A stretch of 64,000 nt of DNA from Psychrobacter maritimus (lineage in GTDB: Bacteria > Pseudomonadota > Gammaproteobacteria > Pseudomonadales > Moraxellaceae): the NCBI RefSeq assembly GCF_904846345.1, contig NZ_CAJHAJ010000009.1, forward strand, positions 18,394 to 82,393, given 5' to 3'. The translations under genes and the position numbers were made by a program. This document shows, piece after piece, positions 29,224 through 37,922 of the stretch (position 1 is the first letter of the stretch; each line of letters opens with the position of its first letter). The notes beneath the pieces are model-generated. The model saw only the letters and a list, made by a program, of their open reading frames with translations, was not told the origin of the DNA and did no database searches.

Positions 29224-29913
29224 ATGACTGATACTGCGCTGATTATCGATACCGAAACCGACCAAGGCCGTGATCCGCGTCCGATTCAAGTGGCGACTAT
29301 TAATGTGGCGACGGGATTTGAGTGGATGAAATACTTTAATAGTGGGCGCTCGATATCACCCGTGGTCATTAGAATTCATGGTATTACCGATGATGATGTC
29401 GCCGGTCTTGAGCGCTTTGAGCTGGATGCGTTTGAGCTGCCGCAGTATTTGATTGGGCATAATGTGCGCTTTGATTGGCGGGTGATTGGCAGTCCGTCTG
29501 CTAAGCTGATATGCACCGTGCGGCTGGCGCGCATCGCTTTTCCAGAGTGGAGCGCCTATGGTCAGTCGAAATGCATCGAGCAGTTGTTAGGTAAAGGGGA
29601 AGCAAGTAGGATGACGATTGCCGCTCATGATGCGCTGGGCGATGCGCGCATGTGTTATCTACTTTATCAGGCCTGCTGCGAGCGTTTAGAGATTGCACCG
29701 ACAGATTTTGTGGCGGCCCATGCTATCGCCAATAAAGCCAATCCGCTGAGCAAAATGCCCTTTGGTAAACATAAGGGCATGCCGATTAAAGACGTACCTA
29801 TCAGCTACGTAAAATGGATGCTAGGTAACATCCATAATATGCAGCCGTCGCTTTATTCTGCTTTGACCAAGCGTGTTAAAGCAGAACAAGCAGTAAAAAA
29901 CACGCAAGATTAA
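29224..29913 (+). CDS. exoX: DEDDh 3'-5' exonuclease, ExoX-like
   Basis: The N-terminal exonuclease domain shows Asp9 and Glu11 (IIDTETD), the HNVRFDWR Asp, and a late AAHDALGDARM His/Asp. The C-terminal 55 residues (MPFGKHKGMPIKDVPISYVKWML) form the DUF3820 domain that E. coli exonuclease X also carries. Length (229 aa) agrees with ExoX (220). Probably a single-strand DNA 3' exonuclease in repair; the symbol is inferred from architecture. Confidence 0.85.
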   Translation: MTDTALIIDTETDQGRDPRPIQVATINVATGFEWMKYFNSGRSISPVVIRIHGITDDDVAGLERFELDAFELPQYLIGHNVRFDWRVIGSPSAKLICTVRLARIAFPEWSAYGQSKCIEQLLGKGEASRMTIAAHDALGDARMCYLLYQACCERLEIAPTDFVAAHAIANKANPLSKMPFGKHKGMPIKDVPISYVKWMLGNIHNMQPSLYSALTKRVKAEQAVKNTQD

Positions 29914-29949
29914 ATAGACTTGCGCTTAAATGGATTAACTCAACAGAAC

Positions 29950-30840
29950 TTATTGCTGCTTAGCTAGCCAATCGACTGTCATTTGCCAAAGCTGCGGGGC
30001 TTTGGCATTGGTTCTGCTACTAAAATAGCGCATATGACCGATACTATTTAAGCCGAACTCTTTTGGCTCAAAAAAGCGTTTTTCGACTGGCATTTTGCTA
30101 AAGACGCGAATCATATCATCCATGTTTTTGCTATTGGCAATCTCATCATCGCTAAAGCCAAGCCACAATGCTGGCATATCAAGCTCATCATAGAAGTGAG
30201 TATGAATGCTTTTGCCAAAAGCGGTCTTGATATAGCCTGCGCCATTGCACCACTCGCGCCATTGACGAGCGACGCCGCGTGGTAGTGGCTCGCCCATACC
30301 GATTTTATCCGCTGGGGTATAACCGAAGGTTAAGTTGGTGAGTGGGATAAAGGCATCCATAAAACCCATCGCTTTGAGCTTATAAGGCATGTCCATATTT
30401 TTGATGCGCCCTGATGAGCAAGCGACATTGAATACTGAAGCGATAGCTTGGTAGTTTGGCATTAAACCAATTAGCTGACCACCGGCGCTATGACCAATTA
30501 AATGATAAGTCGCATCGGCAAATTCGTCTTGTAAGGCATCAAGCACGGCTGGCATATCATGGCGACCCCAACTGATTAAAGAGGCATCACATTTAGCCAA
30601 ATCAGACGATAGCGATTCACCGATACCTTCATTATCAAAGGTTAGGACACCAAAGCCACTGGCTGCTAAATAAGTGGCAAAATTATGATAAAACTGGCGT
30701 TTGATACCGGTAGCTGGCGCTATCATGACCGCTGCTTTCACCTCATCTTTAGGGCGATAGACAGTCGCTGCCAATGCCCGATTGCGATCAGTCATGATGC
30801 TTAGTGCATAAATATCCGTTTGATTCTGCGTATTTTCCAT
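29950..30840 (-). CDS. Alpha/beta hydrolase
   Basis: This 296-aa protein has the nucleophile elbow GHSAGG near residue 119 and a likely oxyanion and cap region (ATGIKRQFYHNFATYLAASGFGVLTFDNEGIGES). The late His lies in NSIGHMRYFS near residue 268. It resembles the COG4757 group of uncharacterised serine hydrolases. There is no signal peptide, so it is predicted cytoplasmic. Substrate unknown. A second hydrolase at 39136 shares the QW-EW segment and may be a distant relative. Confidence 0.86.
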   Translation of the reverse strand: MENTQNQTDIYALSIMTDRNRALAATVYRPKDEVKAAVMIAPATGIKRQFYHNFATYLAASGFGVLTFDNEGIGESLSSDLAKCDASLISWGRHDMPAVLDALQDEFADATYHLIGHSAGGQLIGLMPNYQAIASVFNVACSSGRIKNMDMPYKLKAMGFMDAFIPLTNLTFGYTPADKIGMGEPLPRGVARQWREWCNGAGYIKTAFGKSIHTHFYDELDMPALWLGFSDDEIANSKNMDDMIRVFSKMPVEKRFFEPKEFGLNSIGHMRYFSSRTNAKAPQLWQMTVDWLAKQQ

Positions 30841-31288
30841 GGTTTAACCTTAATATGTTTTTGTCATTTTTATGAGTAGGTGCTTTTTTATCAGTAAGTG
30901 ATTTGGGTAAATAAAAACGCTTAAGATGCGCTGAGCGTTTAATAATCAGTGTTAATCATATCGTCATTGAGCTGCGACTAATTATTTAATCTATGGCATA
31001 ACTCTGCGATAACCGCATGATGACCGAGTTACAATACTGCTTATGGTAAAATAAATCTTAGGTAGGAAGGTAGGCGAAAATGACTTCTAAGTTCTATAAG
31101 CAGGTTCTATGTGCGAATTCTATACGGTTTGTTTTGCACAATATTAACCAAAAAAATTAATCAGTATTTATTTTGACCAATCAACACACATCAACAAACC
31201 ACCAGGTATGAATAAACGTGTTTTAATAGCTAAGAATTTAATAGCTATATATTTAATAAAAAGTCGATATAAAAATTAAGGAAGTTTT
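30841..31288. other. Divergent intergenic region ahead of LOG-family gene
   Basis: These 448 AT-rich bases separate divergent genes and hold both promoters. A 15-bp tandem repeat at 31220-31264 lies just ahead of the LOG gene. No gene seen. Confidence 0.5.
31220..31264. repeat. 15-bp tandem repeat (3 units)
   Basis: Units share TTTAATAGCTA and start at 31220, 31235 and 31250; the third is diverged. Confidence 0.75.
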
Positions 31289-31966
31289 ATGCAAATGAAA
31301 ATTAATAATGACACTTATGAAGTCATTACCAGTCAAGATATTACCAATATTGAAAAAGCAGTGGATAAATCAGCGTTGACGATGCCGTTAGTTGCGGTTT
31401 ATTGTGGTTCGCGTTTGGGCAATAATGAAGTCTACGAGCAGGCAGCGCGCGAGCTTGGCCGTGAGCTTGCCGATAATGGCATGGGTCTGGTTTATGGCGG
31501 CGCGAGCATCGGGCTGATGGGCGCAGTGGCAGATGAAGTCATCCAAGGCGGCGCGCAAGCGGTTGGTGTGATTCCAACCTTTATGCTGAAGCACGAGATT
31601 GCTCATGAGCAGCTGACCCGTCTGCATTTGACCGATACCATGCACACCCGTAAAACGGTGATGGCAGAATATGCCGATGCCTTTATTACCTTACCGGGCG
31701 GGCTTGGGACGCTAGAAGAAATTATGGAAATCGCCACGTGGCGTCAGTTATATCAGCACGAAAAACCGATGATTATTCTGAATATCAATGGCTTCTACGA
31801 CCGTATGATTGAGCATTTAAAATATACCGCTGACCAAGGCTTTATGAAACAAGAAGACCTTGAGCGTTTGGTCGTTTGTAATAGCATTAGTGAAGCGATT
31901 GACATGCTAAAAACAGTGGTAACCATAGAAGGTTCGGTCGATACCGAAAAAATGGCCGGTAACTAA
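31289..31966 (+). CDS. LOG family protein (TIGR00730)
   Basis: The Rossmann-type protein shows the family motif PGGLGTLEE near residue 132 and YCGSRLGNNEVYEQAARELG, GLVYGGASIGLMG and the pair MHTRK / MAEYADAF. LOG enzymes release cytokinin bases from riboside 5'-monophosphates; bacterial members may act more broadly on nucleoside monophosphates. The N-terminus (about 35 residues) is an extra segment. An AAGGAAG ribosome site is well placed, and a terminator follows. Confidence 0.92.
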   Translation: MQMKINNDTYEVITSQDITNIEKAVDKSALTMPLVAVYCGSRLGNNEVYEQAARELGRELADNGMGLVYGGASIGLMGAVADEVIQGGAQAVGVIPTFMLKHEIAHEQLTRLHLTDTMHTRKTVMAEYADAFITLPGGLGTLEEIMEIATWRQLYQHEKPMIILNINGFYDRMIEHLKYTADQGFMKQEDLERLVVCNSISEAIDMLKTVVTIEGSVDTEKMAGN

Positions 31967-32000
31967 GCGAACTAAGCGCTAATATATACTGCCTTTACAT

Positions 32001-32046
32001 AAAAAAGGAGAGAAGGGCTTATCGTTAGCCTTTCTCTCCTTTTTTG
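32001..32046 (+). terminator. Terminator after LOG-family gene
   Basis: A long hairpin (AAAAAAGGAGAGAAGG / CCTTTCTCTCCTTTTTT) lies between convergent genes and could work for both. Confidence 0.9.
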
Positions 32047-32074
32047 TTTTAACTTTATTAGCATTTAAATCATT

Positions 32075-33634
32075 TTAACTCGTTTCACAAATACCATGAT
32101 TCACGCCTGCCATTGCTAATGGAAAGCCACGTTCTTGCGCCAAATGACGCGCGACTTTATCAATCGCTACGCTATCATTTTGCGTTAAATACGCCCATTC
32201 ATGGGCATAACGCTGACTATTTTCTGGCATATCACTATCAATTAAACCAAGCTCCGTTAATTCATCAACGATTTGATCAGCCGCAATCAGCGTCGATGAG
32301 GCTTTGACGTTTTCCGCGCGCGCATAGCGAATATTAGAGTATAAGCTCACATCAGCAACCCGCAGCGTATCGTCTTGACCGGGTATTTGCTGGCCACCGT
32401 ATAGCGCATTGCCGACCGTACGCGCGCTATGAAAGGTTGGCACAAACTCAGCGACGTAATCAATCGCTTGTTGGCTACGCGCTTGCAGCGGCGCTTTATC
32501 CCAGCCATCTTCGATATAGTGTAAGTATTGCGACGGCAATTCAGGCTGGGCGCTGTCTTTATTGGAGGCGACCAAACCATCATCAAATAAGGTGATAAAT
32601 TTACTCATGCCATGTATTTGAAAATAGCCACCGGGGTAAGGTGTTAGCTGTGCCATGCCTTCTGGCGTACCGCGATCGCCATAGACGATAATCTCTGGTA
32701 TCTGCCCGCCGGTGTCATCCCAGTGGGTGATATAAGAGGATTTAAACTCGACCATACGCGTAACTTTGACGCCGACCATATCATCGATGACGCCGGTACG
32801 AAAACCGCAAGCGTTGATTAAGTAATCGACTTCGATAGATTCAGTTGCACGTTCGGTTGCAAGCTTAGTTTCAAGTTCGTTTTCAAGGCTAGCTGCTTGT
32901 TGATAATCGATACGCCACTTCGTCACATGATGGTCAGCGTTTGAGCAGTTTTCACAATCAACAGGCATCACTTGCTTAACTTGTGTATCGGTAAAGACAT
33001 GCGCGTGCTCATAGCCTTCTAAAGCCAATTGCGCAGACGCTGCCAAGCGGAAGATATTCCAGCCGTATTCTTGTACGACAATTAGCGGAAATTTGACTTT
33101 ATTTAAGTCCAAATACTTAGCTACCGGTATCATCCATTCGTCAACCGACCGCGGCACCGTTACTTGCTTACGCTCAGACAATGCAATCAGTTGCTCATGG
33201 CTATAGAGCTGATAGTAGTTTTCAGGTTCGCCGAGTACTTTATTATTGGCATCTTCAGCGATAAGCTCACGATAAGCGTCAGTCAAGATATCAAGGCGCG
33301 GTAGCAAGTCTTCAGGCAAGCCTTCATCGCGGGTAGGCACAGCAAATACCGTCGGACGCACATCGATGGTATAAGGATAAAGGCGTAAAATATCGATACA
33401 TTGTTTGAGCAGAGCGACGCAATCTTCATCAGGAATTTCGCGGTATAGATTGCCGCCAGCATGCAAATGACACATCGGTGGACCATCGATAAGCGAGGTG
33501 TTTTTTTCAAATAAATAGGTCTCAAGCCCTAAGGCTGCGAGACGAATCGCAATGGTTGCCCCAGCTGTACCGCCGCCGAGAATACCAACCCGTTTGGTAG
33601 CAGGCACTTGATTGTTCGTAAAAGAATGAGTCAT
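32075..33634 (-). CDS. FAD-dependent oxidoreductase
   Basis: The 519-aa protein opens with a dinucleotide-binding fold (GILGGGTAGATIAIRLAALG) and an acidic end of beta-2 (YLFEKN), typical of FAD binding. A later YLINACGFRTG resembles the second FAD contact. There is no signal peptide. A Cys/Asn-rich CENCSNADHH stretch near residue 230 holds a CxxC. I do not recognise the subfamily or substrate. It is monocistronic, with the gene end facing the LOG gene terminator. Confidence 0.8.
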   Translation of the reverse strand: MTHSFTNNQVPATKRVGILGGGTAGATIAIRLAALGLETYLFEKNTSLIDGPPMCHLHAGGNLYREIPDEDCVALLKQCIDILRLYPYTIDVRPTVFAVPTRDEGLPEDLLPRLDILTDAYRELIAEDANNKVLGEPENYYQLYSHEQLIALSERKQVTVPRSVDEWMIPVAKYLDLNKVKFPLIVVQEYGWNIFRLAASAQLALEGYEHAHVFTDTQVKQVMPVDCENCSNADHHVTKWRIDYQQAASLENELETKLATERATESIEVDYLINACGFRTGVIDDMVGVKVTRMVEFKSSYITHWDDTGGQIPEIIVYGDRGTPEGMAQLTPYPGGYFQIHGMSKFITLFDDGLVASNKDSAQPELPSQYLHYIEDGWDKAPLQARSQQAIDYVAEFVPTFHSARTVGNALYGGQQIPGQDDTLRVADVSLYSNIRYARAENVKASSTLIAADQIVDELTELGLIDSDMPENSQRYAHEWAYLTQNDSVAIDKVARHLAQERGFPLAMAGVNHGICETS

Positions 33635-34291
33635 TGTCGTTGTTATATCCTTAATCGCATTCCTGTCATCAGGAGCTGCTCGGCGTATTCGTGAAATGAT
33701 TTGTTTTTAGATAAAGTGTTTTTGGATACCAAGTTACTTTTAAATACAAGGTGCTTTTAAATAACAAGGTGCTTTTAAATAATCGAGGTCTAACTATTTT
33801 TATTTGAAACCGCTTATGTTTTATAGAGGGTGTCGCTATCGATATGCATACAGACGATATGCGTGCATGGGCAGCCAAGTTCAATACGTATCTTAAGCCG
33901 CGATGGTCATATTTGCCATTGTGCAGTCATTCCTAATTTCTATAGCGTTATTCTACGAAAAACGGCTACTTATATAAGGATAAATAGGTAAGTACGTGCA
34001 TCAGTTTTGTCAATGAATAGCACTGGGGCTGTAGGTTAAAGCCTGAGCGCTGCTAAGCGTATTTATAGAGTTAAGTATTTAATTTTGCGTTATTTGTAAA
34101 CTTTAGGCGCTTTTGTAAATTTATATGCTGAGAGAAACGTGCGCTTTGATGCCTATGCTATATTAAAAACACTTGAAGTCAGCGCTAAACCATTTCACGT
34201 ACCTCAATCATTCTACCTACTATGGTTAAAAGCAGACGATGACAAGAAGAAATCCAATAAAAAATTTTTCACTATTAACAAGGAAGTTATT
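33635..34291. other. Divergent region between flavoprotein and lipoprotein genes
   Basis: These 657 bases hold the two promoters and a four-unit tandem repeat (33713-33783). An open frame extends upstream of the lipoprotein to a GTG at 34139 but lacks a ribosome site, so that part is treated as untranslated. Confidence 0.5.
33713..33783. repeat. 18-bp tandem repeat (about 4 units)
   Basis: The last two units, AAGGTGCTTTTAAATAAC (33748) and AAGGTGCTTTTAAATAAT (33766), differ by one base. Units at 33713 and 33731 are more diverged. Confidence 0.85.
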
Positions 34292-34726
34292 ATGAAACAC
34301 ATACTGGTATTATCTGCTCTTAGTGGCATGCTAGCGCTTAGTGGTTGTTCAACCCTAAATAATATGGTCGGCAATGACGATTCGGGTATGCACGATGTGC
34401 AAGCGACCAATAAAAACACGGCTCCTGTCGCTAGTAAAAACGGCATGCTTGTCGATGCTAGCAATCATATGACCTTGTATACTTTTGATAAAGATTCTAT
34501 GAATAAGTCAGAATGTGGCAGCGCCTGTCTGCTCGTTTGGCCTGCATTTATGGCACCGAGTAATGCCAAAGCGTCAGGGCAATTTGCCGCCTTTAAACGC
34601 GAAGATGGCAAATATCAATGGGCAATGAATGGTAAACCTTTATACTTTTATGCCAATGACACAAAGGTTGGCGATAAAGACGGCGATAATAAACTTGGCG
34701 TTTGGCACATTGTAAAAACTAAATAA
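34292..34726 (+). CDS. COG4315-type lipoprotein (secreted repeat)
   Basis: From the ATG at 34292 the protein is 144 aa and starts with a lipoprotein signal ending LALSGC (Cys19). An AAGGAAG site fits this start better than the upstream GTG at 34139. The mature part shows GMLVDASNHMTLYTFDKDS...CGSACLLVWPAFMAP and a second half with WAMNGKPLYFYANDTKVGD, the pattern of COG4315 / DUF-type lipoprotein repeats. Function is unknown. A terminator follows. Confidence 0.85.
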   Translation: MKHILVLSALSGMLALSGCSTLNNMVGNDDSGMHDVQATNKNTAPVASKNGMLVDASNHMTLYTFDKDSMNKSECGSACLLVWPAFMAPSNAKASGQFAAFKREDGKYQWAMNGKPLYFYANDTKVGDKDGDNKLGVWHIVKTK

Positions 34727-34731
34727 CTTTT

Positions 34732-34776
34732 AAGTTTTCCAAAAATAAGCTTTCCAAAAATAAGTTTTCCATAAAA
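34732..34776. repeat. 15-bp tandem repeat (3 units) after lipoprotein gene
   Basis: AAGTTTTCCAAAAAT, AAGCTTTCCAAAAAT and AAGTTTTCCATAAAA are contiguous just past the stop codon, immediately ahead of the terminator. Confidence 0.9.
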
Positions 34777-34803
34777 AGGCAGCTAGCGTGGCTGCTTTTT
34801 TTT
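34772..34803 (+). terminator. Terminator after lipoprotein gene
   Basis: The hairpin AAAAAGGCAGC / GCTGCTTTTTTTT has a long T-run. Confidence 0.88.
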
Positions 34804-34839
34804 GGTTATTTATGCGGTTCTTTAACATAGCAGGATGGC

Positions 34840-35030
34840 TTTAAGACGAGCTCTTATCGTAGAAGCTGCTTGCATCGAGCGGCAAAAACCGTTAAAATCG
34901 CGGTTTGATTTTCCCGCTGGGGAAAGGCTAAGTGAGCAGCGGTGTGGTGTTGGGTGCTGGAATAAGCCAGTGACGCAGTTGCCAGACCAGAAGATGTCCT
35001 TAGTGCCTCAGTTACGTATGTTAGTGTGAT
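34840..35030 (+). ncRNA. Candidate structured RNA or leader ahead of rpmE2
   Basis: This stretch is clearly richer in GC than the surrounding intergenic DNA. It contains at least three consecutive short stems: AAACCG with CGGTTT, TTTCCC with GGGAAA, and CTGG with CCAG. It ends shortly before the ribosomal-protein gene. It could be a small RNA or an L31 autoregulatory leader. I could not match it to a known RNA by eye, so this is a tentative call. Confidence 0.3.
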
Positions 35031-35092
35031 TAATAGTCAAAAACGTCGTTAATCAAAAGCGCTGTACATACATCGGACATAGAGAGTTTATT

Positions 35093-35374
35093 ATGCGTAA
35101 AGATATCCATCCAAATTACCAAGAAGTTTTGTTCCATGACACTAACGCTGACGTGTTTTTCTTAACTCGTTCAACCGTTAAAACCAAAGCCACTCGTGAA
35201 TACGAAGGCACAGAATATCCATACTACCCACTTGATATCTCAAGTGCGTCGCATCCATTCTATACTGGCGAACAACGTAAAACTTCTACTGAAGGCCGTG
35301 TTGCAAGCTTCAACAAACGCTTTGGTGCGTTTGGTGGCCGTAAGAAAGCTGCTGATACTGACGCTGCAGAATAA
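35093..35374 (+). CDS. rpmE2: 50S ribosomal protein L31 type B
   Basis: L31 bridges the two ribosomal subunits. This is the cysteine-free B type: [17 protein letters not shown], and then [23 protein letters not shown]. At 93 aa it matches type B length plus a short acidic tail. The zinc-free form often substitutes for the zinc-binding one under zinc limitation in bacteria that have both. I see no convincing Zur box, and whether a type A gene exists cannot be told here. A terminator follows. Confidence 0.97.
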   Translation: MRKDIHPNYQEVLFHDTNADVFFLTRSTVKTKATREYEGTEYPYYPLDISSASHPFYTGEQRKTSTEGRVASFNKRFGAFGGRKKAADTDAAE

Positions 35375-35426
35375 TTTATACTTATGGTATAAATGTATTT
35401 CGCTAAGCAGTCTTTTGCTAAGCCAT

Positions 35427-35458
35427 AAAAAACCGCTGATGATTCAGCGGTTTTTTTT
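35427..35458 (+). terminator. Terminator after rpmE2
   Basis: The hairpin AAAACCGCTGA / TCAGCGGTTTTTTTT lies about 53 bp past the stop codon. Confidence 0.92.
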
Positions 35459-35525
35459 CGTTTAAATTTTGACGTTAAATTTTAAGCTGCCAGTGTTTAG
35501 AAAGTCAGTTTTTAGCTGTTATTAT

Positions 35526-36401
35526 TTAGAAGGTAGTGCTGTTTAATTTAGCAGCTGGTGAATCAAGCAAATCGACAATCAATTCTGCCAACTGCTGCGC
35601 CCAATAACCGTACATAAGGCTGCTAGGATGAAAGCCATCACTGGCAAACATCACCCTGATATCGATTGGGGTGCCATTAGAATGCTCGTCTATCATGCGG
35701 GCAAAGTCCGTTGCCATGTAGGTGACACTATCGTGAGCGGCACAAATTTGCTGTAAGGTGTTATCAAGGATAGAGGCTTTGGCACCGACGAAGTTACTCA
35801 ACGGTGCAGGTATCGCCGGCATCTGTGCCATTGGTGGCAAGCTTAAAAAAATCAGCTCTCGCACACCAAATTTGCGCTGGGCAATAGCAATGATATTTTC
35901 GATTTGCTGTTGCCATTGATGAACAGAGACGTTGGAGGTGGTGTCATTAACGCCGACACTTAATACCATTACATCGATAGGCTGGCTTGGTGCAGGCAAC
36001 ACATAAAGCCTGCGCAAGATATCAAAGCTGGTATGACCAGTCGTCGCTTGCAGAGACCAGTTTAATGTATGAAATGCGCTCTGAATAACAGGCTGCTGGG
36101 TCAAGATGGGAATCAAATTGCCGACAAGCGCCTCTTGCTGGGTCTGACTACCGACGCCAGCCGCTGCCGAATCGCCAACGACCATCAAGTTTAGCGTTTG
36201 CTGTGTATTATCTTTTGAGGTATTGGCAGCGCTGCTATTTGCATTGTTTAATTGAACTTGACCATGCCTCTCACCATTTGGTTCAGGCAAGCGCACGGTA
36301 TCGCGCTTGATTTTGTGCCCTTGATACAGGTACACAGGGGCGAACAGCACGTCTCTTGCAACCGAAGCTATTTTATTCTGCATTTTCTTAGTAGCTACCA
36401 T
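35526..36401 (-). CDS. SGNH/GDSL-type esterase
   Basis: The 291-aa protein carries the SGNH block I GDSAAAGVGS near residue 78 (nucleophile Ser), the VLSVGVNDTT block, and a C-terminal DGFHPS (Asp/His). The N-terminal 50 residues are basic with a weak hydrophobic stretch. Its start codon overlaps the 3' end of the nicotinamide phosphoribosyltransferase gene by 7 bp, so the two are translationally coupled. Substrate unknown. The coupling suggests a shared transcript but not a proven role in NAD metabolism. Confidence 0.85.
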   Translation of the reverse strand: MVATKKMQNKIASVARDVLFAPVYLYQGHKIKRDTVRLPEPNGERHGQVQLNNANSSAANTSKDNTQQTLNLMVVGDSAAAGVGSQTQQEALVGNLIPILTQQPVIQSAFHTLNWSLQATTGHTSFDILRRLYVLPAPSQPIDVMVLSVGVNDTTSNVSVHQWQQQIENIIAIAQRKFGVRELIFLSLPPMAQMPAIPAPLSNFVGAKASILDNTLQQICAAHDSVTYMATDFARMIDEHSNGTPIDIRVMFASDGFHPSSLMYGYWAQQLAELIVDLLDSPAAKLNSTTF

Positions 36402-37795
36402 CCTGCTCGCTCCCGAATAGTGGTGAGGTTGTCTTCAATAAGTAATTTACCATCGATATATACATCACGTAATAGGTTATCTTCTGCTGTCGATAAATTA
36501 TCAGCTTTAATAGTTTCTAACGTTCCGTTGCTTTTTTTTATCAGCGACAAACGGCCTTTTTTCGAGCGTTTTGAGCGGCTAGTGACGGGGTCTTTATAAA
36601 TGTCGGTCCACACGCCGTCGATAGAGATGGCGCTGGCTTTCATCGCCCAACTCATGGTATCGCGATTGACTTGCTGTAGTAGCCCGCCGCCCATCCCAAA
36701 GGTGATATTGTCGGCGCTAAAACCAGCGTTCAATATCACATCGATGATTTTGCCCAAGCTTTGCGGGCTGATACCATCGCCTTGGATGACCCGTACATAA
36801 TCAGGCAGCACTTTATAACCTTTACTGTTAATGGTCGTACCAAATTTTACCGCCAAGCGCTCCAAGGCTTCGCGAACCACTTTAGCAGGATCGCCACTGT
36901 CAGGTCGAATAACCAAAGTCCCGCCCATATTTTTGACGTCTTCTTTTAGGCTGCCGCCCCAAATATTATCAATGGCGTTCCATAAGTCATAGCTGTCAGA
37001 TACCACGGAAAAACTCTTACCAGCACCGCCAAACTGCTCAATCATATTGGCAAAGGCAGTGGTTTCTCCATCACGGCCCCAAGCAGTCATGGTACTGTGC
37101 TCAGCGGCAGGTATAGAGAAAGCTGGCATCTCTTTATCCATGTGATACCAGCGGCTGGCGGCAACCAAGGCTGTCATCGAATCGGTACCAGCAAAGTTCA
37201 CCAAATGCGCAAGGCTACCAAGTGCCACAGATTCTTGGCTCGAAGCACCGCGTGAACCAAAATCATGTAAACGGAAAATCAGAGACTCGGTATTATCTGC
37301 AGATTTTTCTAGTGCCTGACGTATGATGCTTTTGCAATAGTGCGAGACGCTCGCAACCGTTGAAGGATACCAAATTGCACGCAGTAGCGCCGTTTCGATA
37401 TAGCTTGGTAGCCAATAGAACTCAGGGTCAGTATTGATGATTTGACAGACCACATTGGATGCTGGAACGACGCTGCCTTCAGGAATGGCTTCGATGCGTA
37501 GTGGTAGATAGCCGCCATGCTTATCGACTATCAGCTCCCAACCAGCACGGTTAAAGGTTAAGCCATGCGCCTGAATAACCATTTCGGCTTCATCGATATC
37601 TTGATGGGTAATAGGTGTGCTGAGGTATTCTTTAATAAAGGCTTGCAAGCCAAAAAACACCACATCGTAATCGCCTTTACGCGCCTCGATATAGCTTGAT
37701 AGATACTCACTACCGCTTGGATATTGCACCCAATGGGAGGTTTTATAGCTGTCGCTATTTAAGATTAAATTGTTTAAATTGCTGGTATACATCAC
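36395..37795 (-). CDS. nadV: Nicotinamide phosphoribosyltransferase
   Basis: By family knowledge NadV makes NMN from nicotinamide and PRPP, allowing NAD salvage without deamidation. Family features include LNNLILNSDSYKTSHWVQYPSGSEY at the N-terminus, FRLHDFGSRGASSQESVALGSLAHLVNF, VVSDSYDLWNAI, LVIRPDSGDP and TFGMGGGLLQQVNRDTM. At 466 aa it has NAMPT length. A GGAG site precedes the start. It lies 127 bp downstream of the adenylyltransferase-Nudix gene, which performs the next step. Confidence 0.96.
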   Translation of the reverse strand: MMYTSNLNNLILNSDSYKTSHWVQYPSGSEYLSSYIEARKGDYDVVFFGLQAFIKEYLSTPITHQDIDEAEMVIQAHGLTFNRAGWELIVDKHGGYLPLRIEAIPEGSVVPASNVVCQIINTDPEFYWLPSYIETALLRAIWYPSTVASVSHYCKSIIRQALEKSADNTESLIFRLHDFGSRGASSQESVALGSLAHLVNFAGTDSMTALVAASRWYHMDKEMPAFSIPAAEHSTMTAWGRDGETTAFANMIEQFGGAGKSFSVVSDSYDLWNAIDNIWGGSLKEDVKNMGGTLVIRPDSGDPAKVVREALERLAVKFGTTINSKGYKVLPDYVRVIQGDGISPQSLGKIIDVILNAGFSADNITFGMGGGLLQQVNRDTMSWAMKASAISIDGVWTDIYKDPVTSRSKRSKKGRLSLIKKSNGTLETIKADNLSTAEDNLLRDVYIDGKLLIEDNLTTIRERAGW

Positions 37796-37922
37796 AGAAC
37801 TCCTCTGCTTTGAGATGCCGTAGCTGTTTTTTAAATAACAGTTGCGGCGCTAAGCCATTGCCGTCTATCGGCGCTGGCGTGAAAATTTGTCAATAAAAAC
37901 TGGATAGCCGTCTGATAAAATT

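Noticed and set aside
35093..35374. A Zur box ahead of rpmE2
   Set aside because: No convincing palindromic Zur-type site was found close to the start, so zinc regulation is not claimed.
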